Program-made: the position numbers and the translations under genes
From: Verrucomicrobiia bacterium
GTDB lineage: Bacteria > Verrucomicrobiota > Verrucomicrobiia > Limisphaerales > UBA11358
DNA: 64,000 nt
Assembly (NCBI GenBank): GCA_031290985.1
Contig: JARLJW010000014.1
Location: forward strand, 1-64,000
Direction: 5' to 3'
The notes under the pieces: generated by a model
Database searches by the model: none
The model's input: the letters and a program-made list of their open reading frames with translations, nothing else
Told to the model about the DNA's origin: nothing
In this document: piece after piece, positions 19,701-24,121 of the stretch
How positions within the stretch are numbered: the stretch's first letter is position 1
How the letters are laid out: every line of letters starts with the position of its first letter

Positions 19701-20883
19701 GGACCACCTGGTTGGTGCTATAAGCCGCCAGCCGGAAAATATTCGTGACGGTGGTGATCGTGTTGCTGCTCGCATCAATGACAACTCCGGGCGGCAGGAG
19801 CAGGTTTTCAACGGGCGGCAAATTGGTCGGCGCCGGCGAGAACGTGCCCGAGACGGAATTGGAGGAAATCAACACCCCCAGGGTCGCGTTGGAAATGATG
19901 GTTACCGTGTTGGTGATGCCGCCCGAGAAATTGGTGTAGTTGTAAGGCGGGTTCAGGCTGGCATTATAATACTCGTAAAAATTGGTAAACGCCACCACCG
20001 TAACAAACGTGTTGCTGACAATCGTCGTGGCCGGCACGTTCGTATCCTTGATGGACACGAAGGTGTTGGTGCCAAATATATTCGTTACAAACAGATTGGT
20101 CAGGTAGGCCGAACCCACCTGGTAATCCACCAAAGCCCGCCCGCTCGCTCCGCCAAAACGCGACACCGTGATCCGCGCGCCCGACACGCTCGGCGACAAC
20201 GACGTGTCCCCCACCGCCAGAGATTCCCGGTCACTGACAATGTAATTGGGTAGCCCGCCCTGGTTGGAAACCCCCGTGGCAAAGCGGAAGGTTCCGGACG
20301 GGACCGTCCGGATGCTGGTCATGTTCCAGTTCAGATTCAGCGGTCCGCCCCCCGTGTTGTTGTTGGCGGCGACCGAGATGAAATAAACCTGGCCCGCCAC
20401 CACCGGGAACGTCAGATAGCTGGTGTTGAACAGGTCGCCGAAAGAATTTAACCCCGTATCGTCATCCGCCACCAGGTTGGTCAGGCCCGCATCACACACG
20501 GAGGTGTAGGCACTGTTGGTCACCTGCCAGATGGCGAGCACCGTGTTGATCTGGCTGCCCAGCGTGTCAAACTCCACCGTCCCGCTCGCCGGTGCCGTCC
20601 ACTTGTACCAGACCGAGTTGCTCACGGTTTGCACCCCGGCATCATCCGTGGTCACCTGGTTGGTCTCGCAGCTTTCCAGCGTCGCCGTGGTGTTGTCCCC
20701 GTTCGTGCTGCCGCTCAGCCCCGAAAGGCCGGACGCACTGGCGAAATTGTCATTCACCTGCGCGCCCGCCACGCCCGCAAAAAGCAGGCCGGCGCTCACG
20801 GCGGCCGCCAGTCGCAGCTGGCCGGAATTTTTGATGAGCCCTTGCAGCCCCGAACCGATGAATCGCTTGATATAATCTTTCAC
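4720..20883 (-). CDS. Giant secreted Calx-beta / delta-60 propeller repeat protein (5387 aa)
   Basis: A single frame of 5387 codons starts at a GTG with a good ribosome site (GGAG, 7 nt upstream). Residues about 1-41 are a long Sec signal ending AGAQ. A PPC-like domain (about 42-190) follows, then about 23 Calx-beta-like modules of 100-120 aa (pattern FSSxxYSVxENxG ... TLTIINDD). Four blocks of delta-60 repeats lie between them (pattern LQPDGxIxIGGxF ... RLNADGSLDTSFNPG). I count seven delta-60 repeats per block, which fits four seven-bladed propellers. The order of modules repeats twice, as two units of about 2540 and 2510 aa, each starting with a PPC-like domain. The C-terminus stops inside what looks like the first half of a P domain. 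Calx-beta modules often bind calcium. I infer a surface-attached or secreted adhesive filament. I cannot name a ligand. Sequence error is unlikely because the frame is open over 16 kb. Confidence 0.85.
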   Translation of the reverse strand: MKDYIKRFIGSGLQGLIKNSGQLRLAAAVSAGLLFAGVAGAQVNDNFASASGLSGLSGSTNGDNTTATLESCETNQVTTDDAGVQTVSNSVWYKWTAPASGTVEFDTLGSQINTVLAIWQVTNSAYTSVCDAGLTNLVADDDTGLNSFGDLFNTSYLTFPVVAGQVYFISVAANNNTGGGPLNLNWNMTSIRTVPSGTFRFATGVSNQGGLPNYIVSDRESLAVGDTSLSPSVSGARITVSRFGGASGRALVDYQVGSAYLTNLFVTNIFGTNTFVSIKDTNVPATTIVSNTFVTVVAFTNFYEYYNASLNPPYNYTNFSGGITNTVTIISNATLGVLISSNSVSGTFSPAPTNLPPVENLLLPPGVVIDASSNTITTVTNIFRLAAYSTNQVVLAYPTFGPLSGTLQFDDYQMSRTLDVPVGVSGGPDPVDFRGLPTTLQVTLSNPRLDPLESQDLLQPTLDVNTNALISVLSSTFPVLNSASVINFEHARLRVNEYVNNNGNTNAVVTLRRTGGLDQEVSVQYGIDLPVPLAGPGYYDPINTFPLQAGSDYATINSDFTQISGTATFAAFQTTTTISIPINNDGIVEFNEDMNLQIYNATPVLTLNPGGAPPWRGATVGEIDTATLTILFNDQPAGAADRTWNQNNVKNSDNPFNPTPGTSGGVSDSANGNGGTVYAVAPQPDGRTIIAGSFVSFDGHRYGRIARMLNNGFRDVSFADTDATANTGANDFIATMQLQPDGRVIIAGNFTSFNGTSRAHIARLNSDGTVDTTFNPGLGANDMIWSACLQPNGQIVIGGEFSKFNTNQVNGVARLNADGSVDTSFNPGAGPNGTVNAVAVDSTGRVILGGDFDTVEGVSSGGVARLNVDGSLDTSFNPGIGTYNPDTGSTDPIHAIALQPSGQILIGGAFTYLDLNKAAGIARLNVDGTVDTTFASGTGTYNHVTQFADTVFAITLQPDGGILIGGNFQEYNQTRRIGVARLFANGSLDTSFMDTAYNQFAGLINHYHNNNAVNTSDYPQGNQRNYVYAIGVEPSLNVIIGGGFLRVGGGATRDAILPRSNVARLIGGITPGPGDIQFYYNSYSVDKNGGSLYVSLLRENGNLGIISATFNTNTADPGPGIAIPDVNFTLGAASRTPTWGTAWSANAWMYDVGLVGPNFNTSPVNTTGANVNLNIINNTNITGNLSANLTLSAPNGTDIFTLGGENIPLGAAIGTQATAPLTIIDDNIRPGVLGFSSVVYSVVENQPTATITVVRTNGSDGVVGLTYKTANGTATNSVDYRGVTNTLSFAGGVTSQSFTIPIINGSTLKPDVTVKLSLSAVTGGATLGLTNATLTIINNNYAPGHLLFSAANYSTNENAGAAVVTVNRAGGSSGSLSVKVIANGGTAVNGVNYTALTNTLTWATGDVTSRNFIIPIFDDGVVTGNKTVGLRLTNSLVANVANASPLNFGGTNAVLTIVNVDSAGAFQFNSPVYSVKKYGGFALIPVVRTGGSAGTATVDFSTTDGTATAPGNYTATNGTLTFTNGEVGKFIRVPVIDDGTADGLLSLTLNLANVTGGATLGNPTNAVVNIIDTLTVNEPPGSGDVTYNATGFNDSVYTLALQSNNKLLVGGDFTLANGVPRQRIARLNADGTLDTKFSLPSSTYGANGSVRTIAVQADGRIMVGGFFTNFNSVVANRITRVNPDGTLDSLFNPGSGADNPIYALAETFVGGSSKMMVGGGFATLSGSPINGIARLNYDGSLDTAFNPGLGANGTVYALAMQPTDGKVVIGGDFTAVNGNTNCNHIARLNTDGSVDPTFRLTSGASHSVRAIAIQPDGNILIGGLFTNVNGQAASHIARLTSGGAVDATFTPGLGANDAVFSIALQSDNRIILGGEFTHCSGVTRNRITRLNPDGTVDPTINFGTGANNFVAAMVIQKDTIAGYPTNVPDEKIIIGGGFTEYNSVSHPYLARLYGGSVGGSGAFQFLSPTYSVDERGTNALITVIRTGGTSGTNAAGDSDVQVPFATSDDTAIAGINYTAIATNLVFPRGEVLQTITIPVMDDQVITPDLAVDLTLSPLIPSQVGLQPTAVLTIINDDSAISFSSATYTVPKNVINNVAVITVTRLGSVRGGATVNFTTTGSGTAAPSTDYTPVGPTTVTFADGASNSIVAIPINNNGLPEGNRTVDMQIYGPVNALLASPTNAELTIVDTVNAPGQLSFSATNYIATEGGGVGYTNSLISVVRTFGSAGVVSVKFLTADGTALAGTKYIATNGTLSFGDGETVKSFEVQVKNTTTAEGPEYLNLMLTNVAGGASLLNPTNATLTIINTNIGLAFVSATNTFSETGGVLYGGNPDTVFISVVRFNNTNGTTRVHYATVDGTATAGLDYTAISDNILTFNPGDSVLTVPVQLLHNTNVTGTVSFSMVLSNPDGGSQLTYPSTTVIQELDAEAGISFLSASNSVLKTAGFVLLPVLCSNPGIGPVSVNYATGGGTAAPGVDYTPTSGTLTFTNGQAVNYIPVIILPNGLVQSNQTFTVTLSSPVAPGVLVSPSVETVTIIETNTPAGSSFSSPVVLGGDSGSAAFDTSNSVAFTGSPYAWFTWTPTNSGEAEADTFGSVDDYIGQNLTTALVVLTGTNLNTVTEVAANEGAYPISQINDWSSHTFDLDTNNYTGAPIIRSTSISFNQPYSGPSAVRFNAVAGKTYTFWVLANQAGQVKLNVALHPSGVFRFATEEVDETGSFQYYNLFGFNLFAQSGLTYSNGASMLEYHVAETEADRRVNTPVADRPNTTIDGTMYLTNSKSTYVFDIPGMQVTVTRVAGSTGRVRVGYTTADIQPGSYLMRTNGLLVNGDMPASTNSTITTNQLGQIIQSAPADYTPVSGMLTFDDSEMSKTIFIPINDDSQLPRLNRDFLIILTNAVLDPFESTAVQAPRLDNLFSQAVVRILDADISPQGGTIKTVLTTNIVQDPFTLNTQTNTVTNTIYALQPTNTVVNFGKAHYRVTRDIAQYWAGVPITIFVNRSGTNNAASPTIHWRANSPYLDNVSGDLVDGQFPLQPGSDYATPTPPNNPGIRGLVPDFDFPGGSSGTISFPSGNNAFRSQEINFNILNNGLQQFNEDFTISLYELDKDNNPLPVGMIDQTTVTILFDDNHPPAGSVDEFYNADFSYNMAGAFPTTPPQMSHPGTDGEVLGLAMQPDDKMIVVGDFFSYDQTARSRIARVNTDGSLDTTFDPGSGLNKVAKCIVLNGNGGAFIGGAFSSYNGILCNRIALITPNGAVDPTFNAGVGFNGDVNAMAFQTNGELLVGGNFTSYNGVARHYLALIRADGTLDTAFDPGTNLNAQVLALGVQPSGQVIVGGDFARVGGVSGQDHIARLNADGSFDPSFDPGSGANASVSAVGIQPDGNIVAGGQFTVMNGATANRLARLTANGFTDPAFYNGTGVNGPVFNVLVATNQIYSTTNAALPVQTNFTIYVGGAFTAVNGTHRLGFTRLNADGTVDTTFLDTAYNEFAGLPRDRYNDPLGTVLTSGLQSDGQVMIGGSFQRVGGGQSDDVDVRPESIDTNNAAIINTQAMSPVQKTRAGIRNRSNVARLIGGATPGPGNLGLLLNNYSINKSQSPMNVSLLRDGGILGPATANFAVLPALAQSGVDYSYLALAPFYAVAWDVGNPMGRMHSDGLFGTNGFVRDIYGEYYSGSGQRSVVTVSVLANTNSLNNLTAQFQMANPYGADQFYLGGEDVPLGVALGKSVAPWTLIDDHHQSGTFGFTSANYVGSGQSATIPVIRTNGSYGVVYLSYATTTNGSTAILNNDYVASSGTLAFQPSDTYQSFNVTILNSNSVSAVEKTVNLTLFGLDPLDQRGLATLGLTNAVLHLINPNFQGFVNLSTNNYPVNLSAGSVTITVNRNVGSKGTVSVVLATTNGTAKSGTDYVGSTNTLQWNSGDTSPKTVTIPLINNGSNGITKQFGVVLKTPTLNGVSAPSLFATTGTTNAVVFIGNDNSYGSFQFSSPSYIANETGGYELLTVIRNRGTNGLMTVNYSTANGTALAGVNYIATNGILNFAPGQLAATIRVAITNDNMVDPQPSDFYFTVGLVETNNGASLGSPSTAKCYIVDASSLIRPPGSADTTFSPGAGMNADVFGLALQSSGQIIAGGSFTIVNGVPENHLARLNTDGSLDRSGFLYGLSGANNTVYAVVDQTDDQILIGGTFTSVNGTTLNHIARLNQDGTIDSSFNPGAGADNTVYAIAETFIGGSRKVYVGGAFGLIDGQTIPFVTRLNNDGTVDNSFATGSGPVGTVYAVAAYPSNSVFAGKVLIGGAFTNVNNATVGRIARLNADGSLDASFNLNVAVGAGDVVRTLAIQNDGSVVVGGDFTTFDGVALNHLARLNSDGTLDGSFTSNVGAGANGVVNALAIQTDDRIVVAGQFTQANGVTRNRLTRLLPSGAVDPSINFGDGADGAVNALVIQPGDQMIVIGGSFTHYNDAPAGHVARIYGGSVTGAGQFQFTSPTYSVDENGLQAIIGVERVGGTSGANTDGSGAVAVNFATSDGTAVAGTNYSSVNTTVTFPAGEVLRYVNVPVRDDSNATPNLTVNLTLSNPTPPPPAGPSLGDQSTALLTIINDDSGVSFGSASYSVPKNTSTGVGNVHVVRIGSASGTCSMSVFTATNGTAVPGIDYYPTNLLVTFNPGQTDQVVQVGIVNNLLPQGNRTVYLGMSNVVNAVQSAPSNTVLTIIDTVTAPGQLSFASTNFTTNANAGIATLTVVRSSGTSGSVSVDYATVPGTAVPNINYTAVSGTVTFNDGQTNATLAVPVLNNNLAIAPVYLTVVLSNPTGGATLTSPTNATLTIINTNVVIAFTVATNTFSETAGVVPVSVTRYNNASGISKVDYTTRDVTALSNVNYTATGGTLTFNPGEVSKIIPVLLLHDTNYTGTVAFNMALVNPALNVQTGTPNPMVIQITDAEAGISFTNSALTVAKNAGSLTVTVVCLNTNVEPVIIDSNTVPLSVNFLTRDGTGLAGTDYTAVNGTLVFTNGNGTNTFTVPILNNGLVNGDKTFSVILTNPTAPGVLVAPSTAVVTITDNNSGMSFSSAIYSVNKSAGAAKITVLRTDNTNVTSTVNFVATNGTLVFTNGATATYFYVPISSTTVLLADKTVLLQLLNPTNCTLQAPSAATLTLHDDSGSYVIPAGSLLTSETGAGAPNGIIDTNETVTLQFAFRDAGGTDVTNLVAKIITNANVTVASPLTNSYGPMAYHGHSVSRPFTFTAKGTNNQAIIVNFNLYESNTNNLLGTGVFGYTLGTVTSLYTNSAAIVINDPTNATPAAASPYPSIINVSGLNGTLVKATVTLNKLWHQSPSDIDALVQSPSSLSTLIMAHVGGQVLVTNVTLTFDDAFTNLLTHGTSAVTSTNRPSVVLPVNNFH
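7490..8595 (-). repeat. Delta-60 propeller block 4 (7 repeats)
   Basis: Seven repeats, for example LALQSSGQIIAGGSF, ending VARIYGG. The third blade carries AETFIGGSRKVYVGGAF, the counterpart of the expanded blade in block 2. Confidence 0.8.
10175..11490 (-). repeat. Delta-60 propeller block 3 (7 repeats)
   Basis: Seven repeats, for example LAMQPDDKMIVVGDF, ending NVARLIGGATPGPG. That ending matches the end of block 1, which identifies block 3 as its paralogue in unit 2. Confidence 0.8.
15020..16130 (-). repeat. Delta-60 propeller block 2 (7 repeats)
   Basis: Seven repeats, for example LALQSNNKLLVGGDF and IARLNADGTLDTKF, ending LARLYGG. Residues about 1585-1955. The third blade has the expanded form AETFVGGSSKMMVGGGF, which is shared with the third blade of block 4 and supports the unit duplication. 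Confidence 0.8.
17680..18960 (-). repeat. Delta-60 propeller block 1 (7 repeats)
   Basis: Seven copies of a roughly 50-60-residue repeat occur here, with the pattern LQPDGRVIIAGNF followed by IARLNSDGTVDTTFNPG. The last blade ends VARLIGG. Residues about 641-1068 of the giant protein. Confidence 0.8.
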
Positions 20884-21013
20884 AACTTTTCTCCATTTTT
20901 CCCGCCGCTAAATTGCAGCGCGGGGTTTGGTTTCAAAATATAAATTGGTCCACTCTTATTCTATGCGTGGCCCCTGCTAAGCGCACGCTTAAATCATGCT
21001 TAATTCGGAGGCC
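20884..21013 (-). promoter_or_regulatory. Leader of the giant gene with a strong ribosome binding site
   Basis: This 130-bp gap is the largest within the secreted-protein part of the block. GGAG at 20891-20894 lies 7 nt before the GTG at 20881-20883. That is a better site than most genes here have. An AT-rich patch around 20935-20950 and half-palindromes TTAAGC/GCTTAG at 20975-21005 could belong to a promoter. I cannot fix a start point, so an own promoter is only an inference. Confidence 0.4.
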
Positions 21014-24000
21014 TCAAGGGTTCGGGCCCGTCAAATAGGGCTGCACCATGATGCGGTAAAAATGCGGCATGTTCGTCACCGGATCGTAAATCCAAACGGG
21101 CGACGGCGGGTACGGATAGCCAAAAGGTGACGGGAACCAGTTCGTATGCAGCCCGTTGGTTCCGGCCTGGCCCGGATCGTAGTAAAAATTCTTGAAATTG
21201 TTCAGCGGCAGCCAGTTCGGCGACAACAGGTTCGTCTTATAATAGACGTAGTTCGTGCCGTTGCCGACCGTGACCCACTGCAACCGCGCGGACTTCGGCG
21301 GCACGTTGGTCACCGTGATCACAAAATTCAACTGGTTGGGCGTCAGGATCGGCGAGGGATCCGTGTTGTTCGCCGTGCCATCCCCGTCGGAATCAATGTC
21401 CGGACTGGACGCCAGCGCGGCATTGACCAGGTTCGTCGTTCCATCCGGGTAGATCAGGTTGGTCGAACTAAAAATGCCCACGTAGGTCGGCACCCAGCGC
21501 AAGTGATCACTGTTAAAATGATTGATTTTTTCCGCCACCGAACTGCCGTCGTCAATCAGCGCCTGCGCATAATAGATCACCAGATTCGTGTTGAACGTCA
21601 GCGCCGGCAAATTGGTGCCCACGCGGTTGGTGTAGCTCGCAAAATGATGCAGTTGCAAACAGTCCACATAGATCGCGTTCGTGGTGAAATTGGTCCCGAT
21701 GCCGCTGAAATTAAGCCGGGCGGTCGCCCCCTTCACATCCAGCACCAACTGCCCCACCCCCACGTTATTGGCGTAACCGGTGTTCGCGTAACCCCGGTCC
21801 TGCGCCGCCCACAGATTGTTGATGATCTTCCCGGCCGGCGCTATGTTTGTCACCGTGGTCCCCAGCAGGTCGCCCACCAACGGCTTGACGGGCAGGTTGA
21901 ACCCGCTGTCAATGCCGCTGACCCCCAGGTAGCCCACCGTCCAGTAGGCGTTGGTGCCGCCCAAGTCCGTCAACAAATTCGACGCCGTCAACTGAATCAT
22001 GCGCCCGGCCTGCAGATTCACGTTGTTCACGATCAGGCTGGGGGCGGTGATCGTCAAATCCCCCGCCGCGCTCACCACGCCGTTGGTCATGGTGGCCGTT
22101 TGGGCCTGCAGCGCAAACGAGCCGCCCCCGCTGGTAATCATGCCGCTGTTGAAGAAGTTCGTCGTCCAAATGGTGGTGCCTTGGTCGGCCACGATTCCAT
22201 TGTTGATGAAGGCGCCATAAACGGATGACGAACCGCCAAAGACCGCCAGATTCGCCGCGCGGATCGCGCCATTGTTGGTCACCGAGCGCAAATTGGGAAA
22301 TTGAGCCGCGTTCAAAACCGACGGGCCGAACCAGTTCAACTCCCCGTCCGCCGAGGTCGCCCCGTTGCCGAAGGCATTCGTGGTGGTCGTCAGGTTTTGC
22401 GCATCCACACTCAGAGATTTGAAAACGTTGAATACATCGCTGATCACGACGCTGTTCGTCGCATGCAGCGTCAGCGTTTGGACCCAGGACTTGGAAGCCG
22501 GCACAAAACTGCTGGCCACGACCAAAACCCGGTAATCGTAATTGAACCCGGTGATGGCATCCGTATTCGTCCACCGCGTGCTCCAAGCCGTAAGATTGCC
22601 GCTAAAGTTGGGCACGCTGCCGGCCAGGAGGTTGGTGATGGTCAGGAACCCGTTGGTCGCCCCCAGATTGATGTCGGAATAAGGTGATATGATGTTCGCG
22701 CCAATGCTCCCATCAAACTGATTGGGGGCCGACAGGGACATGTAATTCTGCCCGCTGATCTGGACGTTCGCCAGGTTCAAGCTGCCGCTGGCCGAGATCA
22801 AAATCTTGCCGGGCAGATTGGTCAAGGCGCCGCTCGGATTCACCGTGCTGGCATTGGTGGCGATTGAACTCGAGAGAAACGTCCCGGTGAAATAAGCATA
22901 CGGATTGACGATGCCGCCAATCGGCTCAAACGCAAAACCGGTCGGAAACCCGTTGGTAACCGGCGTGCCCAGCGGAATCTGCACGGACGTTTGGGAGAGC
23001 GAGAAGTTGTCCGGCACCCCGTTGACCAGAAATAAGTTCGTGCTGGCTCCGAGAACATAATCATCATTCAGATAAAGATAATTATTTAAATTCTCCCCCG
23101 AGGCCGTGTCCTGATGCAATCCGGTCCACTCAATATTGGCGGATCCTGGCCCAAAAACCGAGTTGGTGAAATAAACCTTGTACGTGACCTGATTGGTGTC
23201 CGAATCGTCCTGGATAAAAACCGCGCGAACGACCACGTTGCTGGGACCAACCTGCCGGATATCAAAATACGGCGTGGTATTGGTCAGGGCGAATGCGAAC
23301 GGGTACGAGGTCACTGCATTCGTGGGCGTCAAATCAAAGAAGGGCTCCCACTCCGCATTCGTATCCGTTCCAAACCCGCCGACCGCTGTAAAATTGGGGA
23401 TCGTCTGCCCAAAATTAAAGAAATTCGCAAAAAATATGTTCCCAAAGATGCTCGCCACCGTGTCGATGGGCTGTTCCACGGCCAAAGTCCCATAGCTCAA
23501 ATCGGTATGCTGGGAGTTCAATTTAATCAGTCCGTCCGCGCCCACGACAATTGACCCGGAACTTTGAATATTGGTGGCGGAGACCAGACATTCGCCGATG
23601 CTGCTCAACAGGAAAAAAGTGAACCCGCTCCCCGCATCAAATATGTTGTTGGACTCATTGGTGGAGTCACAACGGATCTGGCCCGCATTGTAAAACGTAT
23701 CCGCCATGGCATGGAACCCGCTCGAGGAAATTTGGTAGTCAAAGTTAAAGCCGCAACCTTTGGATTGGTTCAGGATCAGCCCGTTGGTGGTCAACGGGCT
23801 GTTCGCCAGCATCAATCCGTTGTTCGTATAAAACAGGGTGTTCCACGTTTCAAACATTTGCGGATTGGCCGTGAAAGCGTTGAAATCTATTCTGAATTCA
23901 CTCTGGTTATAAAAGGCCGTCGCGTCAATCGTCGGCGGCGGATTGCCCGGGACCGAATAGTTGAAATTCGCCCCCACTTGATCCGCCGGCGGCCACAGCG

Positions 24001-24121
24001 CATCCGTTGCCAGCGCCGGCCGGACCAGCACCAGGCACAACCATCCGAAAATCCCCAGCCAACGTGTCGAACTGCCAAATGGCTTGTGCGAAGATTGAGT
24101 CATGTGCGTGCTGCAGTTCAT
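21014..24121 (-). CDS. Large secreted protein, haemagglutinin/beta-helix-like, with FYR-type C-terminal module
   Basis: The 1035-aa product has a signal peptide ending RPALA and then an Asn/Thr-rich beta region. The middle (SVTNNGAIRAANLAVFGG, FINNGIVADQGT, GGGSFALQAQTA, LTITAPSLIVNNV) resembles the short beta-helix rungs of filamentous-haemagglutinin or autotransporter passengers. Near the C-terminus SSPDIDSDGDGTANNTDPSP is a calcium-type Asp-rich linker. The last about 90 residues end MPHFYRIMVQPY, like the end modules of several neighbours. No enzyme motif is visible. I chose ATG 24121 because it overlaps the stop of the upstream gene as ATGA. ATG 24103 is an alternative, and the longer frame from 24145 would run into the upstream gene. 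I infer a surface-exposed structural protein. Confidence 0.7.
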   Translation of the reverse strand: MNCSTHMTQSSHKPFGSSTRWLGIFGWLCLVLVRPALATDALWPPADQVGANFNYSVPGNPPPTIDATAFYNQSEFRIDFNAFTANPQMFETWNTLFYTNNGLMLANSPLTTNGLILNQSKGCGFNFDYQISSSGFHAMADTFYNAGQIRCDSTNESNNIFDAGSGFTFFLLSSIGECLVSATNIQSSGSIVVGADGLIKLNSQHTDLSYGTLAVEQPIDTVASIFGNIFFANFFNFGQTIPNFTAVGGFGTDTNAEWEPFFDLTPTNAVTSYPFAFALTNTTPYFDIRQVGPSNVVVRAVFIQDDSDTNQVTYKVYFTNSVFGPGSANIEWTGLHQDTASGENLNNYLYLNDDYVLGASTNLFLVNGVPDNFSLSQTSVQIPLGTPVTNGFPTGFAFEPIGGIVNPYAYFTGTFLSSSIATNASTVNPSGALTNLPGKILISASGSLNLANVQISGQNYMSLSAPNQFDGSIGANIISPYSDINLGATNGFLTITNLLAGSVPNFSGNLTAWSTRWTNTDAITGFNYDYRVLVVASSFVPASKSWVQTLTLHATNSVVISDVFNVFKSLSVDAQNLTTTTNAFGNGATSADGELNWFGPSVLNAAQFPNLRSVTNNGAIRAANLAVFGGSSSVYGAFINNGIVADQGTTIWTTNFFNSGMITSGGGSFALQAQTATMTNGVVSAAGDLTITAPSLIVNNVNLQAGRMIQLTASNLLTDLGGTNAYWTVGYLGVSGIDSGFNLPVKPLVGDLLGTTVTNIAPAGKIINNLWAAQDRGYANTGYANNVGVGQLVLDVKGATARLNFSGIGTNFTTNAIYVDCLQLHHFASYTNRVGTNLPALTFNTNLVIYYAQALIDDGSSVAEKINHFNSDHLRWVPTYVGIFSSTNLIYPDGTTNLVNAALASSPDIDSDGDGTANNTDPSPILTPNQLNFVITVTNVPPKSARLQWVTVGNGTNYVYYKTNLLSPNWLPLNNFKNFYYDPGQAGTNGLHTNWFPSPFGYPYPPSPVWIYDPVTNMPHFYRIMVQPYLTGPNP

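Larger units (their letters stand above)
13255..20883 (-). repeat. Duplication unit 1 of the giant gene
   Basis: This unit encodes the order PPC, two divergent Calx-beta, seven-repeat delta-60 block, four Calx-beta, seven-repeat delta-60 block, five Calx-beta. The same order is found in unit 2. Matching landmarks include EFNEDMNLQIYNA versus QFNEDFTISLYEL and GITPGPGDIQFYY versus GATPGPGNLGLLL. Confidence 0.75.
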
